DNA of 64,000 nt from Clostridium saudiense (lineage in GTDB: Bacteria; Bacillota; Clostridia; Clostridiales; Clostridiaceae). This document shows, piece by piece, positions 37,234-46,611 of this stretch (its first letter is position 1; every line of letters begins with the position of its first letter). The translations under genes were made by a program, and so were the position numbers. The notes beneath the pieces are model-generated. The model ran no database searches, was not told the origin of the DNA, and was given only the letters and a program-made list of their open reading frames with translations. The stretch covers positions 62,001 through 126,000 of the forward strand of contig NZ_CBYM010000004.1 of assembly GCF_000577815.1 (NCBI RefSeq). Reading direction: 5' to 3'.

Positions 37234-38706
37234 ATGATTTATCCAAGTTTAAAAGAAGTAAAAAAAATTACTACGAATGAAGATTATAAAGTTGTACCAA
37301 TAAGTATGGAGTTATATTCGGATATAAAAACTCCTATTGAAACCTTAAAAATTTTAAAGGGAATCAGTACTAATGTTTTTATTTTAGAAAGTGTTGATAG
37401 TACTAATAAAATGGGAAGATACACCTTTTTAGGATATGACCTAAAGCTTGAACTTACTTGCTACAATCATAAACTAAAAATTATTACAGGGACCACTATT
37501 GAAGAAGAAGTAAAGCATCCAAATGAATATATAAGAAAAATATTAAAAGAAAATAAAAGTCCAAGGATTTCGGGAATGCCTACATTTACTGGAGGACTTG
37601 TAGGATATTTTTCTTATGATTATATAAAATATGGAGAGCAGAGCTTAAATTTAAATGCTAATGATGAAGAAAAGTTTAATGATGTAGATTTAATGCTTTT
37701 TGATAAAGTAATAGCATTTGATAATTATAGGCAAAAAATAATCTTAATTGTAAATATTAAGGTTGAAAATTTAGAAGTTAATTATAGAAAAGCAGAAATT
37801 GAATTAAAGGCAATGGCAGATTTGATTATTAATGGTAAAAAAGCTGAAGAAAGACCATTAAAGATAAAGTCAGATTATAGAAGTTATTTTTCTAAAGAGC
37901 AATATTGCAATATGGTAGTAAAGGCCAAGGAATATATAAAAGAGGGTGATATTTTTCAAGTAGTATTATCAAATAAAATTGAAGCTGAAATAGAGGGAAG
38001 TATTTTAGATGCTTATAGAGTTTTAAGAAGTACTAATCCATCACCTTATATGTTTTATTTTTATAGTAATGATATTGAGATATCAGGAGCTTCACCAGAA
38101 ACTTTAGTAAAACTTGAAAATAATAAGTTATATACTTTCCCACTAGCTGGAACTAGAAAAAGGGGAAAAGATGAAGAGGAAGATTTGGAGTTAGAAAAAG
38201 AACTTTTAGCTGATGAAAAGGAATTAGCAGAACATAATATGCTTGTTGACTTAGGTAGGAATGATATAGGTAAAATAAGTGAAATTAATTCAGTAAAAGT
38301 TGATAAATATATGAGTATAGAAAAGTTTTCTCATGTAATGCATATAGGTTCTACAGTATCTGGGACATTAAGATCAGATAAGGATGCATTAGATGCAATA
38401 GATTCAATATTACCAGCAGGTACATTATCAGGAGCACCAAAACTTAGGGCTTGTGAAATAATAAATGAGTTAGAAGGAAATAAAAGAGGAATATATGGTG
38501 GAGCTATTGGATATATAGATTTTACGGGAAACTTAGATATGTGTATTTCAATAAGACTTGCATTTGCAAAGAATGGAAAGGTGTTTGTAAGATCAGGAGC
38601 TGGTATTGTTGCAGATAGTGTTCCAGAAAATGAATATGAGGAATGTATAAATAAATCTAAGGCTGTTATTAATGCATTAAATATTGCAAAGGGTGGGATT
38701 AGATAA
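37234..38706 (+). CDS. trpE: Anthranilate synthase component I
   Basis: Converts chorismate to anthranilate with ammonia from TrpG. 490 aa. The N-terminal regulatory domain has LESVDS near residue 49 (the Trp-binding LLES-type motif), and the chorismate-binding domain has SPSPYMFYF-like NPSPYMFYF, SGASPETLV, PLAGTRKRG, HNMLVDLGRNDIGK and ILPAGTLSGAPK. AGGAGG precedes the ATG. First gene of the trp operon; its stop codon overlaps the trpG start by one base. Confidence 0.96.
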   Translation: MIYPSLKEVKKITTNEDYKVVPISMELYSDIKTPIETLKILKGISTNVFILESVDSTNKMGRYTFLGYDLKLELTCYNHKLKIITGTTIEEEVKHPNEYIRKILKENKSPRISGMPTFTGGLVGYFSYDYIKYGEQSLNLNANDEEKFNDVDLMLFDKVIAFDNYRQKIILIVNIKVENLEVNYRKAEIELKAMADLIINGKKAEERPLKIKSDYRSYFSKEQYCNMVVKAKEYIKEGDIFQVVLSNKIEAEIEGSILDAYRVLRSTNPSPYMFYFYSNDIEISGASPETLVKLENNKLYTFPLAGTRKRGKDEEEDLELEKELLADEKELAEHNMLVDLGRNDIGKISEINSVKVDKYMSIEKFSHVMHIGSTVSGTLRSDKDALDAIDSILPAGTLSGAPKLRACEIINELEGNKRGIYGGAIGYIDFTGNLDMCISIRLAFAKNGKVFVRSGAGIVADSVPENEYEECINKSKAVINALNIAKGGIR

Positions 38707-39269
38707 TGATACTTTTAATAGATAATTATGATAGTTTTTCTTATAACCTTTATCAGCTTATTGGAACTATTGATTCTAATATTACTGTAATAAGAAATGA
38801 TGAAAAGAGTATTAAGGAAATTGAAGCAATGAATCCAGAAATAATAATTATTTCACCAGGACCAGGAAAACCTAAGAATGCAGGAATTTGTATTGATGTA
38901 GTTAAGTATTTTAAAGGGAAGATACCTATATTTGGGGTATGTTTAGGTCATCAAGCAATATGTGAGGCTTATGGAGCAACAATTACTTATGCTAAGAACT
39001 TAATGCATGGTAAGACAAGCATAGTTAATGTGAATAATGATAGCAAGTTGTTTAGAGGGCTTAATGAAAAAATAAAGGTTGGAAGATATCACTCTTTAGC
39101 TGTAGATAAAAATACTTTACCATTAGAGTTATCAGTAATAGCAATGACTGATGATAATGAAGTAATGGCAGTTGAAGATAAGAAAAATAAAGTATATGGT
39201 GTTCAGTTTCATCCTGAATCAATATTAACTAAGGATGGATTGAAAATAATAAATAATTTATTAAGTTAA
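38706..39269 (+). CDS. trpG: Anthranilate synthase glutamine amidotransferase
   Basis: Supplies ammonia from glutamine to TrpE. 187 aa, class I amidotransferase: IDNYDSFSYNL at the start, SPGPGKP (about 55), catalytic Cys in FGVCLGHQAI (about 79), and C-terminal His/Glu in VQFHPESILT (about 171). Overlaps trpE by one base (TAATG), so coupled translation. It may also serve p-aminobenzoate synthesis, as a shared subunit does in some Firmicutes; that cannot be told here. Confidence 0.95.
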   Translation: MILLIDNYDSFSYNLYQLIGTIDSNITVIRNDEKSIKEIEAMNPEIIIISPGPGKPKNAGICIDVVKYFKGKIPIFGVCLGHQAICEAYGATITYAKNLMHGKTSIVNVNNDSKLFRGLNEKIKVGRYHSLAVDKNTLPLELSVIAMTDDNEVMAVEDKKNKVYGVQFHPESILTKDGLKIINNLLS

Positions 39270-39285
39270 AAATAATTTATTGTAC

Positions 39286-39376
39286 TTTGCCTTAAGGGAA
39301 TATTCATAAATTTAACTAGAGATGTTCACAAATTAAAAGAGAAAGATTCGTAAATGAAAAGTTCTTTAAAGGCAAA
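39286..39376 (+). promoter_or_regulatory. Inverted repeat in the trpG-trpD gap
   Basis: TTTGCCTT (39286-39293) and AAGGCAAA (39369-39376) are exact complements in the only long gap (128 bases) of an otherwise tight operon. No T tract. It could be a processing site or simply chance. Confidence 0.3.
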
Positions 39377-39397
39377 ATAAAAGAGGGGGCAATTTAA

Positions 39398-40405
39398 ATG
39401 ATTAAAGAAGCAATTATTAAACTAAGCAATAAGCAAGATATTGGTTATAACATGGCCAAGGAAGTTATGAATGAAATTATGAGCGGGAAAGCAAGTGATA
39501 TTCAAAAAAGTGCATATTTAACTGCATTAAGTATGAAAGGTGAAACTATTGGAGAAATCACTGCTTCAGCAGAAGAAATGAGAAATCATTGTATAAAGCT
39601 TTTACATGATAAAGATGTACTAGAGATAGTGGGAACTGGTGGAGATGGATCTAATTCATTTAATATTTCAACTACATCATCAATTGTAATTGCAGCTGGA
39701 GGGGTACCAGTTGCTAAGCATGGAAATAGAGCTGCAAGTAGCAAGTGTGGGGCTGCGGATGTATTAGAAGCTTTAGGAGTAAATATAACTATTTCGCCAG
39801 AAAAAAGTACTGAGTTATTAAATAAAATAGGTATTTGTTTTTTATTTGCACAAAATTATCATATTGCAATGAAGTATGTAGCACCAGTAAGAAAAGAGCT
39901 TGGAATAAGAACTGTATTTAATGTGTTAGGGCCACTGAGTAATCCTGCAGGAGCAAATATTGAGCTAATGGGTGTTTATGATGAAGAATTAGTAGAACCT
40001 TTAGCTAGAGTCTTAGATAATTTAGGCGTAAAAAGAGCATTAGTAGTTTATGGGGAAGATAAATTAGATGAAATATCTATGAGTGCAGCTACTAAAGTTT
40101 GTGAAATTAAGAATGGAAAATTTTATTCTTATAAAATACGTCCTGAGGACTTTGGATTTGAAAGATGTAATAAAGAAGAATTAGTTGGAGGCAGTCCTAA
40201 TGAAAATGCAGAAATTACTCTTTCTATTTTAAATGGAGTAAAGGGTGCTAAAAGAAATGCTGTTGTTTTAAATGCTGGAGCAGCTTTATATTTAGGTGGA
40301 AAAGCTGATTCAATAAAAGATGGTGTTAGATTAGCAGAAGATATTATTGATAGTGGAAAGGCTAAAAAGAAATTAGAAGATTTCATTAAGTTTTCTAATG
40401 AGTAG
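39398..40405 (+). CDS. trpD: Anthranilate phosphoribosyltransferase
   Basis: Joins anthranilate and PRPP. 335 aa with the PRPP-binding [14 protein letters not shown] (about residue 79), [21 protein letters not shown], and [19 protein letters not shown] precedes the ATG. Third gene of the trp operon, after a 128-base gap that holds no terminator; trpC follows after 8 bases. Confidence 0.96.
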   Translation: MIKEAIIKLSNKQDIGYNMAKEVMNEIMSGKASDIQKSAYLTALSMKGETIGEITASAEEMRNHCIKLLHDKDVLEIVGTGGDGSNSFNISTTSSIVIAAGGVPVAKHGNRAASSKCGAADVLEALGVNITISPEKSTELLNKIGICFLFAQNYHIAMKYVAPVRKELGIRTVFNVLGPLSNPAGANIELMGVYDEELVEPLARVLDNLGVKRALVVYGEDKLDEISMSAATKVCEIKNGKFYSYKIRPEDFGFERCNKEELVGGSPNENAEITLSILNGVKGAKRNAVVLNAGAALYLGGKADSIKDGVRLAEDIIDSGKAKKKLEDFIKFSNE

Positions 40406-40413
40406 GTGATTAA

Positions 40414-41199
40414 ATGATTTTAGATGAAATAGTTGAAAAGACAAAGGTTAGATTAGAACAGAAGAAAAAGGAAAAGCCTTTTTATTTAGTAAAAAAGGAA
40501 GCACTATCAATAGTTGAACAGCAATTTTACTTTGAAAAAGTATTAAAAAGTAAAGAAATATCATTTATTTGTGAAGTTAAAAAAGCATCACCATCAAAGG
40601 GAATAATAGCAGAAGAATTTCCTTATTTACAAATAGCAAAGGATTATGAAAAAAGCGGAGCAAATGCAATATCAGTCTTAACAGAGCCATATTTCTTTAA
40701 AGGTGAAGATAAGTTCTTGAAAGAAATAGCCAGTGAAGTAAAAATTCCTGTATTAAGAAAAGATTTTGTAATAGATGAATATATGATATATGAAGCTAAA
40801 ATCTTAGGAGCAAGTGCAGTATTACTTATTTGTTCAATATTAAATGAAGATACTTTAAAAAAGTATATAAAAATAGCAGATAGCTTAGGATTATCAGCAT
40901 TAGTGGAGGCTCATGATGAAGATGAAATTAAAATGGCTTTAAGAGCTAGAGCAAGAATTATAGGAGTAAATAATAGAAATCTTAAGGATTTTACTGTTAA
41001 TATAAATAATTCTATAAATTTAAGAAAGCTAGTACCAGAAGATATTATTTTTATAGCTGAAAGTGGAATAAAAACTTCGGAGGATATAGAAAAGTTAAGA
41101 AAAGCTAATGTAAATGCAGTATTAATAGGTGAAACTCTTATGAGAAGTAAGGATAAAAAGACAGCCTTAGAGTATTTAAGAGGATACAAATATGAGTAA
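40414..41199 (+). CDS. trpC: Indole-3-glycerol phosphate synthase
   Basis: Closes the indole ring from CdRP. 261 aa TIM barrel; catalytic residues lie in ICEVKKASPSKGII (about residue 51), PVLRKDFVIDEYMIYEAK (about 112), LVEAHDE, GVNNRNLKDF and AESGIK. The start AGTAGGTGATTAA-ATG overlaps the end of the spacer after trpD; the end overlaps trpF by 8 bases. Confidence 0.95.
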   Translation: MILDEIVEKTKVRLEQKKKEKPFYLVKKEALSIVEQQFYFEKVLKSKEISFICEVKKASPSKGIIAEEFPYLQIAKDYEKSGANAISVLTEPYFFKGEDKFLKEIASEVKIPVLRKDFVIDEYMIYEAKILGASAVLLICSILNEDTLKKYIKIADSLGLSALVEAHDEDEIKMALRARARIIGVNNRNLKDFTVNINNSINLRKLVPEDIIFIAESGIKTSEDIEKLRKANVNAVLIGETLMRSKDKKTALEYLRGYKYE

Positions 41200-41791
41200 A
41201 GTAAAAATAAAATTTTGTGGGTTGTTTAGAGAAAAAGATATTGAATATGTAAATGAGTTAAATCCAGATTATATAGGCTTTGTATTTGCTAAAAGTAAAA
41301 GACAAGTTAGTATAAAACAAGCAATAAAATTAAAAAGTAAATTAAATACTAATATTAAGGCTGTTGGAGTTTTTGTTAATGAAGATATTGAAAAAGTATT
41401 AGAGATAATAGATAAAAATATTATTGATATAGTTCAACTTCATGGAAATGAAAGTGAGGAGTATATAAAAACTATAAAAGAAAGGAGTACAAAAGAAGTT
41501 ATAAAAGCAATAAAGGTAAACTGCTTTGAAGATATTGAAGTATGGAAGGATTCTTGTGCAGATTATTTATTGTTAGATAATGGACAAGGGACAGGAAAGA
41601 CATTTAATTGGAATAATATAAAAAATCTTAATAGACCATTTTTCCTTGCTGGTGGATTAAATTTAGAAAATATAAATGAAGCTATTTTAAAGGTAAAACC
41701 AATGGCTATAGATATTAGCAGTGGCATTGAAACTAATGGAGTTAAGGATTTTGAAAAAATGAAGGAAGTAATAAAGATTGTAGGAAGGTAG
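41192..41791 (+). CDS. trpF: Phosphoribosylanthranilate isomerase
   Basis: Amadori isomerisation of phosphoribosylanthranilate. 199 aa TIM barrel beginning VKIKFCGL (catalytic Cys at about residue 9; the family usually has KICG) with [18 protein letters not shown], and catalytic Asp in [15 protein letters not shown] (about 130). C-terminal [10 protein letters not shown] and IDISSGIE bind phosphate. Starts inside the end of trpC, so translationally coupled. Confidence 0.94.
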   Translation: MSKVKIKFCGLFREKDIEYVNELNPDYIGFVFAKSKRQVSIKQAIKLKSKLNTNIKAVGVFVNEDIEKVLEIIDKNIIDIVQLHGNESEEYIKTIKERSTKEVIKAIKVNCFEDIEVWKDSCADYLLLDNGQGTGKTFNWNNIKNLNRPFFLAGGLNLENINEAILKVKPMAIDISSGIETNGVKDFEKMKEVIKIVGR

Positions 41792-41799
41792 GTAATTTT

Positions 41800-42984
41800 A
41801 TGAGTAAAGGGAGATTTGGAATTTACGGAGGACAGTATATAGCAGAAACATTAATGAATGAACTTATTAATCTTGAAGAAAAATATGAATTTTATAAAAA
41901 GGATAAAGAATTTAATGAGGAATTAAATAAATTACTTAATGAATATGCTGGGCGACCATCATTATTGTATTATGCAGAAAAAATGAGTAAAGATCTTGGA
42001 GGAGCAAAGATTTATTTAAAAAGGGAGGATTTAAATCATACAGGCTCTCACAAAATAAATAATGTTCTTGGACAAGCTTTGTTAGCTAAAAAATTAGGTA
42101 AAACAAGAATAATTGCAGAAACAGGAGCAGGGCAACATGGTGTAGCAACAGCTACTGCAGCAGCCCTTTTAGGGTTAAAGTGTGAAATATTCATGGGGAA
42201 GGAAGATACAGATAGACAAGCCTTAAATGTGTATAGAATGAAGCTTTTAGGGGCAAAGGTTCATTCTGTAACTAGTGGAACAATGACTTTAAAGGATGCT
42301 GTTAATGAAACTATGAGGGAATGGGTAAGTAGAATTTCTGATACTCATTATGTTTTAGGATCAGTAATGGGACCGCATCCATTTCCTACAATAGTAAGGG
42401 ATTTTCAAAGTGTTATAAGTAAAGAAGCAAGGGAACAAATATTAAAGGTAGAAGGAAAGCTACCTAGTGCAGTTATTGCTTGTGTTGGTGGTGGAAGTAA
42501 TGCAATTGGAGCTTTTTATAACTTTATAGAAGATAAAGATGTACAGCTTATTGGATGTGAAGCTGCAGGGAAAGGTGTAGATACAGCATTAAATGCAGCA
42601 ACTATGGCTAATGGAACAGTAGGTATATTTCATGGAATGAAGTCTTATTTTTGCCAAGATGAATTTGGGCAAATTGCTCCAGTTTACTCAATATCCGCAG
42701 GTTTAGATTATCCGGGGATTGGACCTGAACATGCATATTTAAATGATATAAAAAGAGCTAAGTATGTACCTATAACTGATGATGAAGCAGTTGAAGCCTT
42801 TGAGTATTTAGCAAGAACAGAAGGGATTATTTGTGCAATAGAAAGTGCACATGCTGTAGCTTATGCTATGAAAATAGCAAAGAATTTTAGCTCTGATGAA
42901 AATATTATTATTAATCTTTCAGGAAGAGGAGATAAAGATGTTGCAGCAATAGCTAGATATAAGGGGGAAGAAATTTATGAGTAA
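41800..42984 (+). CDS. trpB: Tryptophan synthase beta subunit
   Basis: PLP enzyme that condenses indole with serine. 394 aa, TrpB1 length. PLP-lysine in [13 protein letters not shown] (about residue 86), [29 protein letters not shown] for the phosphate, and [26 protein letters not shown] start, 8 bases after trpF; the end overlaps trpA by 8 bases. Confidence 0.97.
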   Translation: MSKGRFGIYGGQYIAETLMNELINLEEKYEFYKKDKEFNEELNKLLNEYAGRPSLLYYAEKMSKDLGGAKIYLKREDLNHTGSHKINNVLGQALLAKKLGKTRIIAETGAGQHGVATATAAALLGLKCEIFMGKEDTDRQALNVYRMKLLGAKVHSVTSGTMTLKDAVNETMREWVSRISDTHYVLGSVMGPHPFPTIVRDFQSVISKEAREQILKVEGKLPSAVIACVGGGSNAIGAFYNFIEDKDVQLIGCEAAGKGVDTALNAATMANGTVGIFHGMKSYFCQDEFGQIAPVYSISAGLDYPGIGPEHAYLNDIKRAKYVPITDDEAVEAFEYLARTEGIICAIESAHAVAYAMKIAKNFSSDENIIINLSGRGDKDVAAIARYKGEEIYE

Positions 42985-43747
42985 AATATATAAAGCATTT
43001 GAAAGTAAAAAGGCATTTATAGGTTTTTTAACTGCAGGTGATCCAGGGGCAGATAAGACTGTAGAATATATTTTAGAAATGGAAAGAGCAGGGGCTGATT
43101 TAATTGAAATAGGAATACCTTTTTCAGATCCAACAGCTGAAGGTATAGTAATTCAAGAAGCTAATATTAGAGCATTAAAAGGTGGAATGACAACTAGTGG
43201 AGTTTTTGAAATTGTAAAAAAGGTAAGAGAAAAAAGTAATATTCCATTAGTATTTTTAACTTATATTAATCCGGTTTATAAGTATGGGTATGAAAAATTC
43301 TTTGAAGAATGTAAAGAAGTTGGAATTGATGGAATTATTATTCCAGATGTACCTTATGAAGAAAAACATGAAATTGAAGATATAGCAAATAAATTTGATG
43401 TTGATATTATTTCTTTAATTGCACCTACTTCAGAAAATAGAATAAAAAAAATAGCAAGTGAGGCTAAAGGATTTATTTATGTAGTTTCTTCTATGGGGGT
43501 TACGGGTGTTAGGAATGAAATAAAAACAGATATATCAAGTATAGTAAAATCAATTAAGGAAGTTACTGATATTCCTTGTGCTATAGGTTTTGGAATTAAT
43601 AATTCAAAACAAGCAAGGCAAATGGCAGAAGTAGCAGATGGAGTTATTGTTGGAAGTGCAATTGTTAAGATAATTGCAAAATATGGGGACAATGCGCATG
43701 ATGAATTATTTAATTATGTGAAAGAAATGAAAGATGCAATAAAATAG
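42977..43747 (+). CDS. trpA: Tryptophan synthase alpha subunit
   Basis: Cleaves indole-glycerol phosphate and passes indole to TrpB. 256 aa TIM barrel with catalytic Glu in [16 protein letters not shown] (about residue 48), Asp in [11 protein letters not shown] (about 120), [10 protein letters not shown] and [10 protein letters not shown] plus GVIVGSAIV. Last gene of the operon. No strong terminator follows; a short frame with its own GGAG site begins 9 bases later. Confidence 0.96.
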   Translation: MSKIYKAFESKKAFIGFLTAGDPGADKTVEYILEMERAGADLIEIGIPFSDPTAEGIVIQEANIRALKGGMTTSGVFEIVKKVREKSNIPLVFLTYINPVYKYGYEKFFEECKEVGIDGIIIPDVPYEEKHEIEDIANKFDVDIISLIAPTSENRIKKIASEAKGFIYVVSSMGVTGVRNEIKTDISSIVKSIKEVTDIPCAIGFGINNSKQARQMAEVADGVIVGSAIVKIIAKYGDNAHDELFNYVKEMKDAIK

Positions 43748-43756
43748 GAGTTCAAC

Positions 43757-43795
43757 ATGTATAAAATTTGGTTATTAAGAAGTGCTGTTGCATAA
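43757..43795 (+). CDS. Possible 12-codon mini-ORF after trpA
   Basis: ATG preceded by TAGGAG at 6 bases, reading MYKIWLLRSAVA and stop. It has a Trp codon but no attenuator-type hairpins follow. Either a tiny translated peptide or chance; listed because the ribosome site is good. Confidence 0.2.
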   Translation: MYKIWLLRSAVA

Positions 43796-43981
43796 CTAAG
43801 AAAGTTATAATCCATGTTTAATATAGATAAAACTGTAGAGGTAGTGTGAAGTAATTATTATAGATGAGTGGCTAAATTTAGAATATAAATTTTGTATTTA
43901 CGCATACCTTATAATAAGAGCATAAATTTAGTAAGTGTGCTTAAAAAAGTAGTACATGAAATGTTGTAAGGAAGTGTAAAT

Positions 43982-44191
43982 ATGCTATCAGAAATTGAAA
44001 AGCTAAGGGAAGAGATAAAATACTATAAGCGAGAAAGAGATGATTGGAAAGTAGATATGAAAATGCTCCATGCAAAGGAAAAAGTACAGGAATTAGATAA
44101 TAAAATTCAAGAATTACAAGATAAGCTATATGACATGGAATTTAAAGAGTTAGTAAAAGAAGAAAGCCAACATAATAATATTCAAGGGTAA
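43982..44191 (+). CDS. Small coiled-coil protein (69 aa)
   Basis: A charged, almost wholly helical peptide with heptad-like spacing (LSEIEKLREEIKYYKRERDDW.., VQELDNKIQELQDKLYDM). AAGGAAG lies upstream of the ATG and a strong terminator follows. It comes 234 bases after trpA in a gap with no clear terminator, so read-through from the trp operon is possible but a functional link is not suggested. No family recognised. Confidence 0.65.
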   Translation: MLSEIEKLREEIKYYKRERDDWKVDMKMLHAKEKVQELDNKIQELQDKLYDMEFKELVKEESQHNNIQG

Positions 44192-44196
44192 AATAA

Positions 44197-44246
44197 AGCC
44201 ATAAATATTGAATGTTTAAACATCCAATATTTATGGCTATATTATT
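44197..44246 (+). terminator. Terminator of the 69-aa gene
   Basis: Stem AGCCATAAATATTG / CAATATTTATGGCT with an inner ATGT/ACAT pairing. The tail (ATATTATTT) is only moderately T-rich. Confidence 0.65.
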
Positions 44247-44409
44247 TAATTGTTAAATAATATATTTGAATTAGAGGTAAATAAACATATTCATTTAAAA
44301 GTTATTTTAAATAATTACTTGAAAATTATGATTAATATAGTATAGTTTTAAATATATATGTTTAATAAAAATACAGTAGAAAATCATTTGTATGTAAAGG
44401 AGTACTAGG

Positions 44410-45336
44410 ATGGGGATATTTGATATATTTAATAAAAAGAAAAATAACGTAGAAAAAGTTGAACATAAAGTTCCAGAATATTATGGAGTGACTAGTGATT
44501 TATTAGGTGAAGTAGAAGATTTAGCTTCAAAATATTTAGTAGATGAAAGTATGTTAGATATATATAGCAAAGATAAATTAGAGGTAAAATATCTTAATGA
44601 AGCAAGACAAGAATTAGAAGAGGCATTAAAAAATTTAAACAAATCATTAGAAGAATATTATGATAATGAATATACTATTGCTAGTGCTACAAAAGAAAAA
44701 GATAAGACATTCCCATATTCATTAGAGGCTTTAGTGGTGTTATTTAATAATTCACTTGATTTATATGCTGAAAATGAAAGTGCATGGGATACTTTAAATT
44801 TAGCATATAATAAGTGTAATGGTAAATTAAACAAAGTAAAAGAAGTATTAAGTGATGATGAAGCTATTCAAAAGTTTACTGGACTTAAACCTATAGTAAA
44901 AGAAGAGGAAAAGATAGAGGAAACTGAAGTTACTAATGAAGAAAGCAATGAAGAGGTTGCATCAGATGCTTCAGTAGTTGTTGAAAATGTTAGTGATGAT
45001 GTTGATGGAGACATAATAGTTAATACTGATAAAATTAAGGTGTATTTTATTAGAATAAGCAGAAATGAAGATGATGCTTTAAATTTAAATTTATGTATTG
45101 AAAATAAAACTGACAAAAATGTTGTAGTAGAAAGTAAAGAAGTTATAGTTGATGGAAGAAGCACAGAACCAGTATTTAACTGCAATATTTCAGCAGAAAC
45201 AAGAGTGTTTGATAAAATGATATTTAATACTAATGTTGATCAGTTAGTTAATTTAGAATGTTCAATTACTATGAAAGATAGTAATACAAATGAATTATTA
45301 GAAGAATGTAAAGTTAGTATGTTTAAAGAAAATTAA
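44410..45336 (+). CDS. Hypothetical protein (308 aa) with acidic linker
   Basis: Residues 1-160 are helical (FDIFNKKK start, then EARQELEEALKNLNKSLEEYYD and SLEALVVLFNNSLDLYAENESAWDTLNLAYNKC). About 165-205 is a Glu/Val/Asp linker. About 208-308 is beta-rich (DKIKVYFIRISRNEDDALNLNLCIENKTDKNVVVESKEVIVDG..), like an immunoglobulin-type domain. No signal or membrane segment. AAGGAGT lies 8 bases before the ATG. Family unknown. Confidence 0.65.
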   Translation: MGIFDIFNKKKNNVEKVEHKVPEYYGVTSDLLGEVEDLASKYLVDESMLDIYSKDKLEVKYLNEARQELEEALKNLNKSLEEYYDNEYTIASATKEKDKTFPYSLEALVVLFNNSLDLYAENESAWDTLNLAYNKCNGKLNKVKEVLSDDEAIQKFTGLKPIVKEEEKIEETEVTNEESNEEVASDASVVVENVSDDVDGDIIVNTDKIKVYFIRISRNEDDALNLNLCIENKTDKNVVVESKEVIVDGRSTEPVFNCNISAETRVFDKMIFNTNVDQLVNLECSITMKDSNTNELLEECKVSMFKEN

Positions 45337-45350
45337 TTATAATAAATATG

Positions 45351-45390
45351 AAGTGGTAGATATTTTTTAATTGTCTACTGCTTTTTTTAC
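45351..45390 (+). terminator. Terminator after the 308-aa gene
   Basis: AGTGGTAGA / TCTACTGCT stem with internal mismatches, then seven T. Confidence 0.6.
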
Positions 45391-45528
45391 TTCTTAATAG
45401 AAAAATTCAATAATTATTAATGCGGTATAATATTTTAGTAGTCGAAGAATAAGTTTTTAAAAAAGTGAATTTAGTATTAAAATCAAGAATTTAACTTTTC
45501 ATTTTAGGCTAGAAATTTATAAAAAATA

Positions 45529-45559
45529 TTGACTTGGAGTTAGCTCCAAGGGGTATTAT
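45529..45559 (+). promoter_or_regulatory. MerR-type promoter with 19-base spacer and dyad operator
   Basis: TTGACT (45529-45534) and TATTAT (45554-45559) are 19 bases apart and flank the perfect dyad CTTGGAGTTAGCTCCAAG (45533-45550). An over-long spacer with an operator between -35 and -10 is the hallmark of MerR-activated promoters. It is 88 bases before the MerR gene, so autoregulation is likely. Confidence 0.88.
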
Positions 45560-45647
45560 TAAATTATTAAGAAAAATGAAATATAATATTTTATAGGGAA
45601 ATAGATAAAGTTAATTAAATACTTAAAAGGAAGTTGAGGTTAGTAGT

Positions 45648-46019
45648 ATGACAATTGCAGAGGTTAGTAAAAAATACGATATTTCAGCAGATACATTAAG
45701 ATATTATGAGAGAGTAGGAATGATTCCACCAGTAACTCGTACAGCAAGTGGTATTAGAGATTATCAAGATAGTGATTTAGGATGGGTTGGCCTTGCTAAA
45801 TGTATGAGAAGTGCAGGGCTTCCAGTTGAAGCAATGATTGAATATGTAAGATTATATCAAGAGGGAGATTCAACAATACCAGCAAGATTGCAGTTATTAT
45901 TAGAACAAAGACAATCACTTTTAGAACAAAAAAAGAAAATAGATGAAACTTTAGATAGACTTAATTATAAAATTTCAATATATGAAGATGCAGTAAAAAC
46001 AGGAAAGCTTTCATGGTAA
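45648..46019 (+). CDS. MerR family transcriptional regulator (AdhR-like)
   Basis: 123 aa. The N-terminal winged HTH reads TIAEVSKKYDISADTLRYYERVGMIPPVTRTASGIRDY, followed by the DLGWVGLAKCMRSAGL recognition continuation and a C-terminal dimerisation coil (LLLEQRQSLLEQKKKIDETLDRL). One cysteine (about residue 52) at the site used for aldehyde sensing in AdhR-type regulators. AGGAAGTTGAGG before the ATG. Its own MerR promoter lies upstream, and a VOC enzyme gene follows by 87 bases. Confidence 0.92.
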   Translation: MTIAEVSKKYDISADTLRYYERVGMIPPVTRTASGIRDYQDSDLGWVGLAKCMRSAGLPVEAMIEYVRLYQEGDSTIPARLQLLLEQRQSLLEQKKKIDETLDRLNYKISIYEDAVKTGKLSW

Positions 46020-46106
46020 AAGTAAAATGTATTGTAAATTAATTACTGGTTAAAACATAAATATTAGAGTATAGTTTAACTTATACAAAAATCTGGAGGA
46101 AATCAA

Positions 46107-46487
46107 ATGATAAATAAAATTGGAAAAATAACAATATACGTAAATAATCAAGAAGAAGCTAAAGAGTTTTGGACTAAGAAAATGAATTTTGTTGTAAAAC
46201 TTGAACAACCAATGGGGCCAAATATGAAATGGTTAGAAGTTGGACCAAGTGAAGATTCATTTACTACTTTTGTAATATATGAAAAGAACTTAATGTTAGT
46301 TCAAAATCCACAAGCAAATGTAGGTCATCCAAATATAATTTTAAGTACTGATGATATTGAATCTACTTATAATGAAATGAAAACAAATGAAGTAGAAGTT
46401 GGGGAAATTATGAAAATGCCATATGGAAGTATGTTTAAATTTAAAGATATGGATGGAAATGATTATTTAGTTAGAGAAGATAAGTAA
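46107..46487 (+). CDS. VOC (glyoxalase/bleomycin-resistance) family protein
   Basis: 126 aa with the paired beta-alpha-beta-beta-beta modules of the vicinal-oxygen-chelate fold (IGKITIYVNNQEEAKEFWTKKMNFVV.., MKWLEVGP, GHPNIILSTDDIESTYNEM.., FKFKDMDGNDYLVRE). Likely a metal-dependent enzyme on small reactive electrophiles or a binding protein. Its place behind a MerR/AdhR-type regulator suggests an aldehyde or electrophile response. CTGGAGG precedes the ATG. Confidence 0.87.
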   Translation: MINKIGKITIYVNNQEEAKEFWTKKMNFVVKLEQPMGPNMKWLEVGPSEDSFTTFVIYEKNLMLVQNPQANVGHPNIILSTDDIESTYNEMKTNEVEVGEIMKMPYGSMFKFKDMDGNDYLVREDK

Positions 46488-46542
46488 ATAATATTAATTT
46501 TAATATAAAAGGTTTAAATTAATATGAAATAAAAGTATATGT

Positions 46543-46576
46543 AAAAAGCATCATAAACTAAATATGATGCTTTTTA
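46543..46576. terminator. Bidirectional terminator between the VOC and nitroreductase genes
   Basis: AAAAAGCATCATA / TATGATGCTTTTT between convergent genes. Confidence 0.85.
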
Positions 46577-46611
46577 TATATAAAAACGTTAATATTAATA
46601 TGGCGAAGTTT

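Noticed and set aside
43757..43795. Trp attenuator leader peptide
   Set aside because: It is downstream of trpA, has one Trp codon and no alternative hairpins; control is by the T-box.
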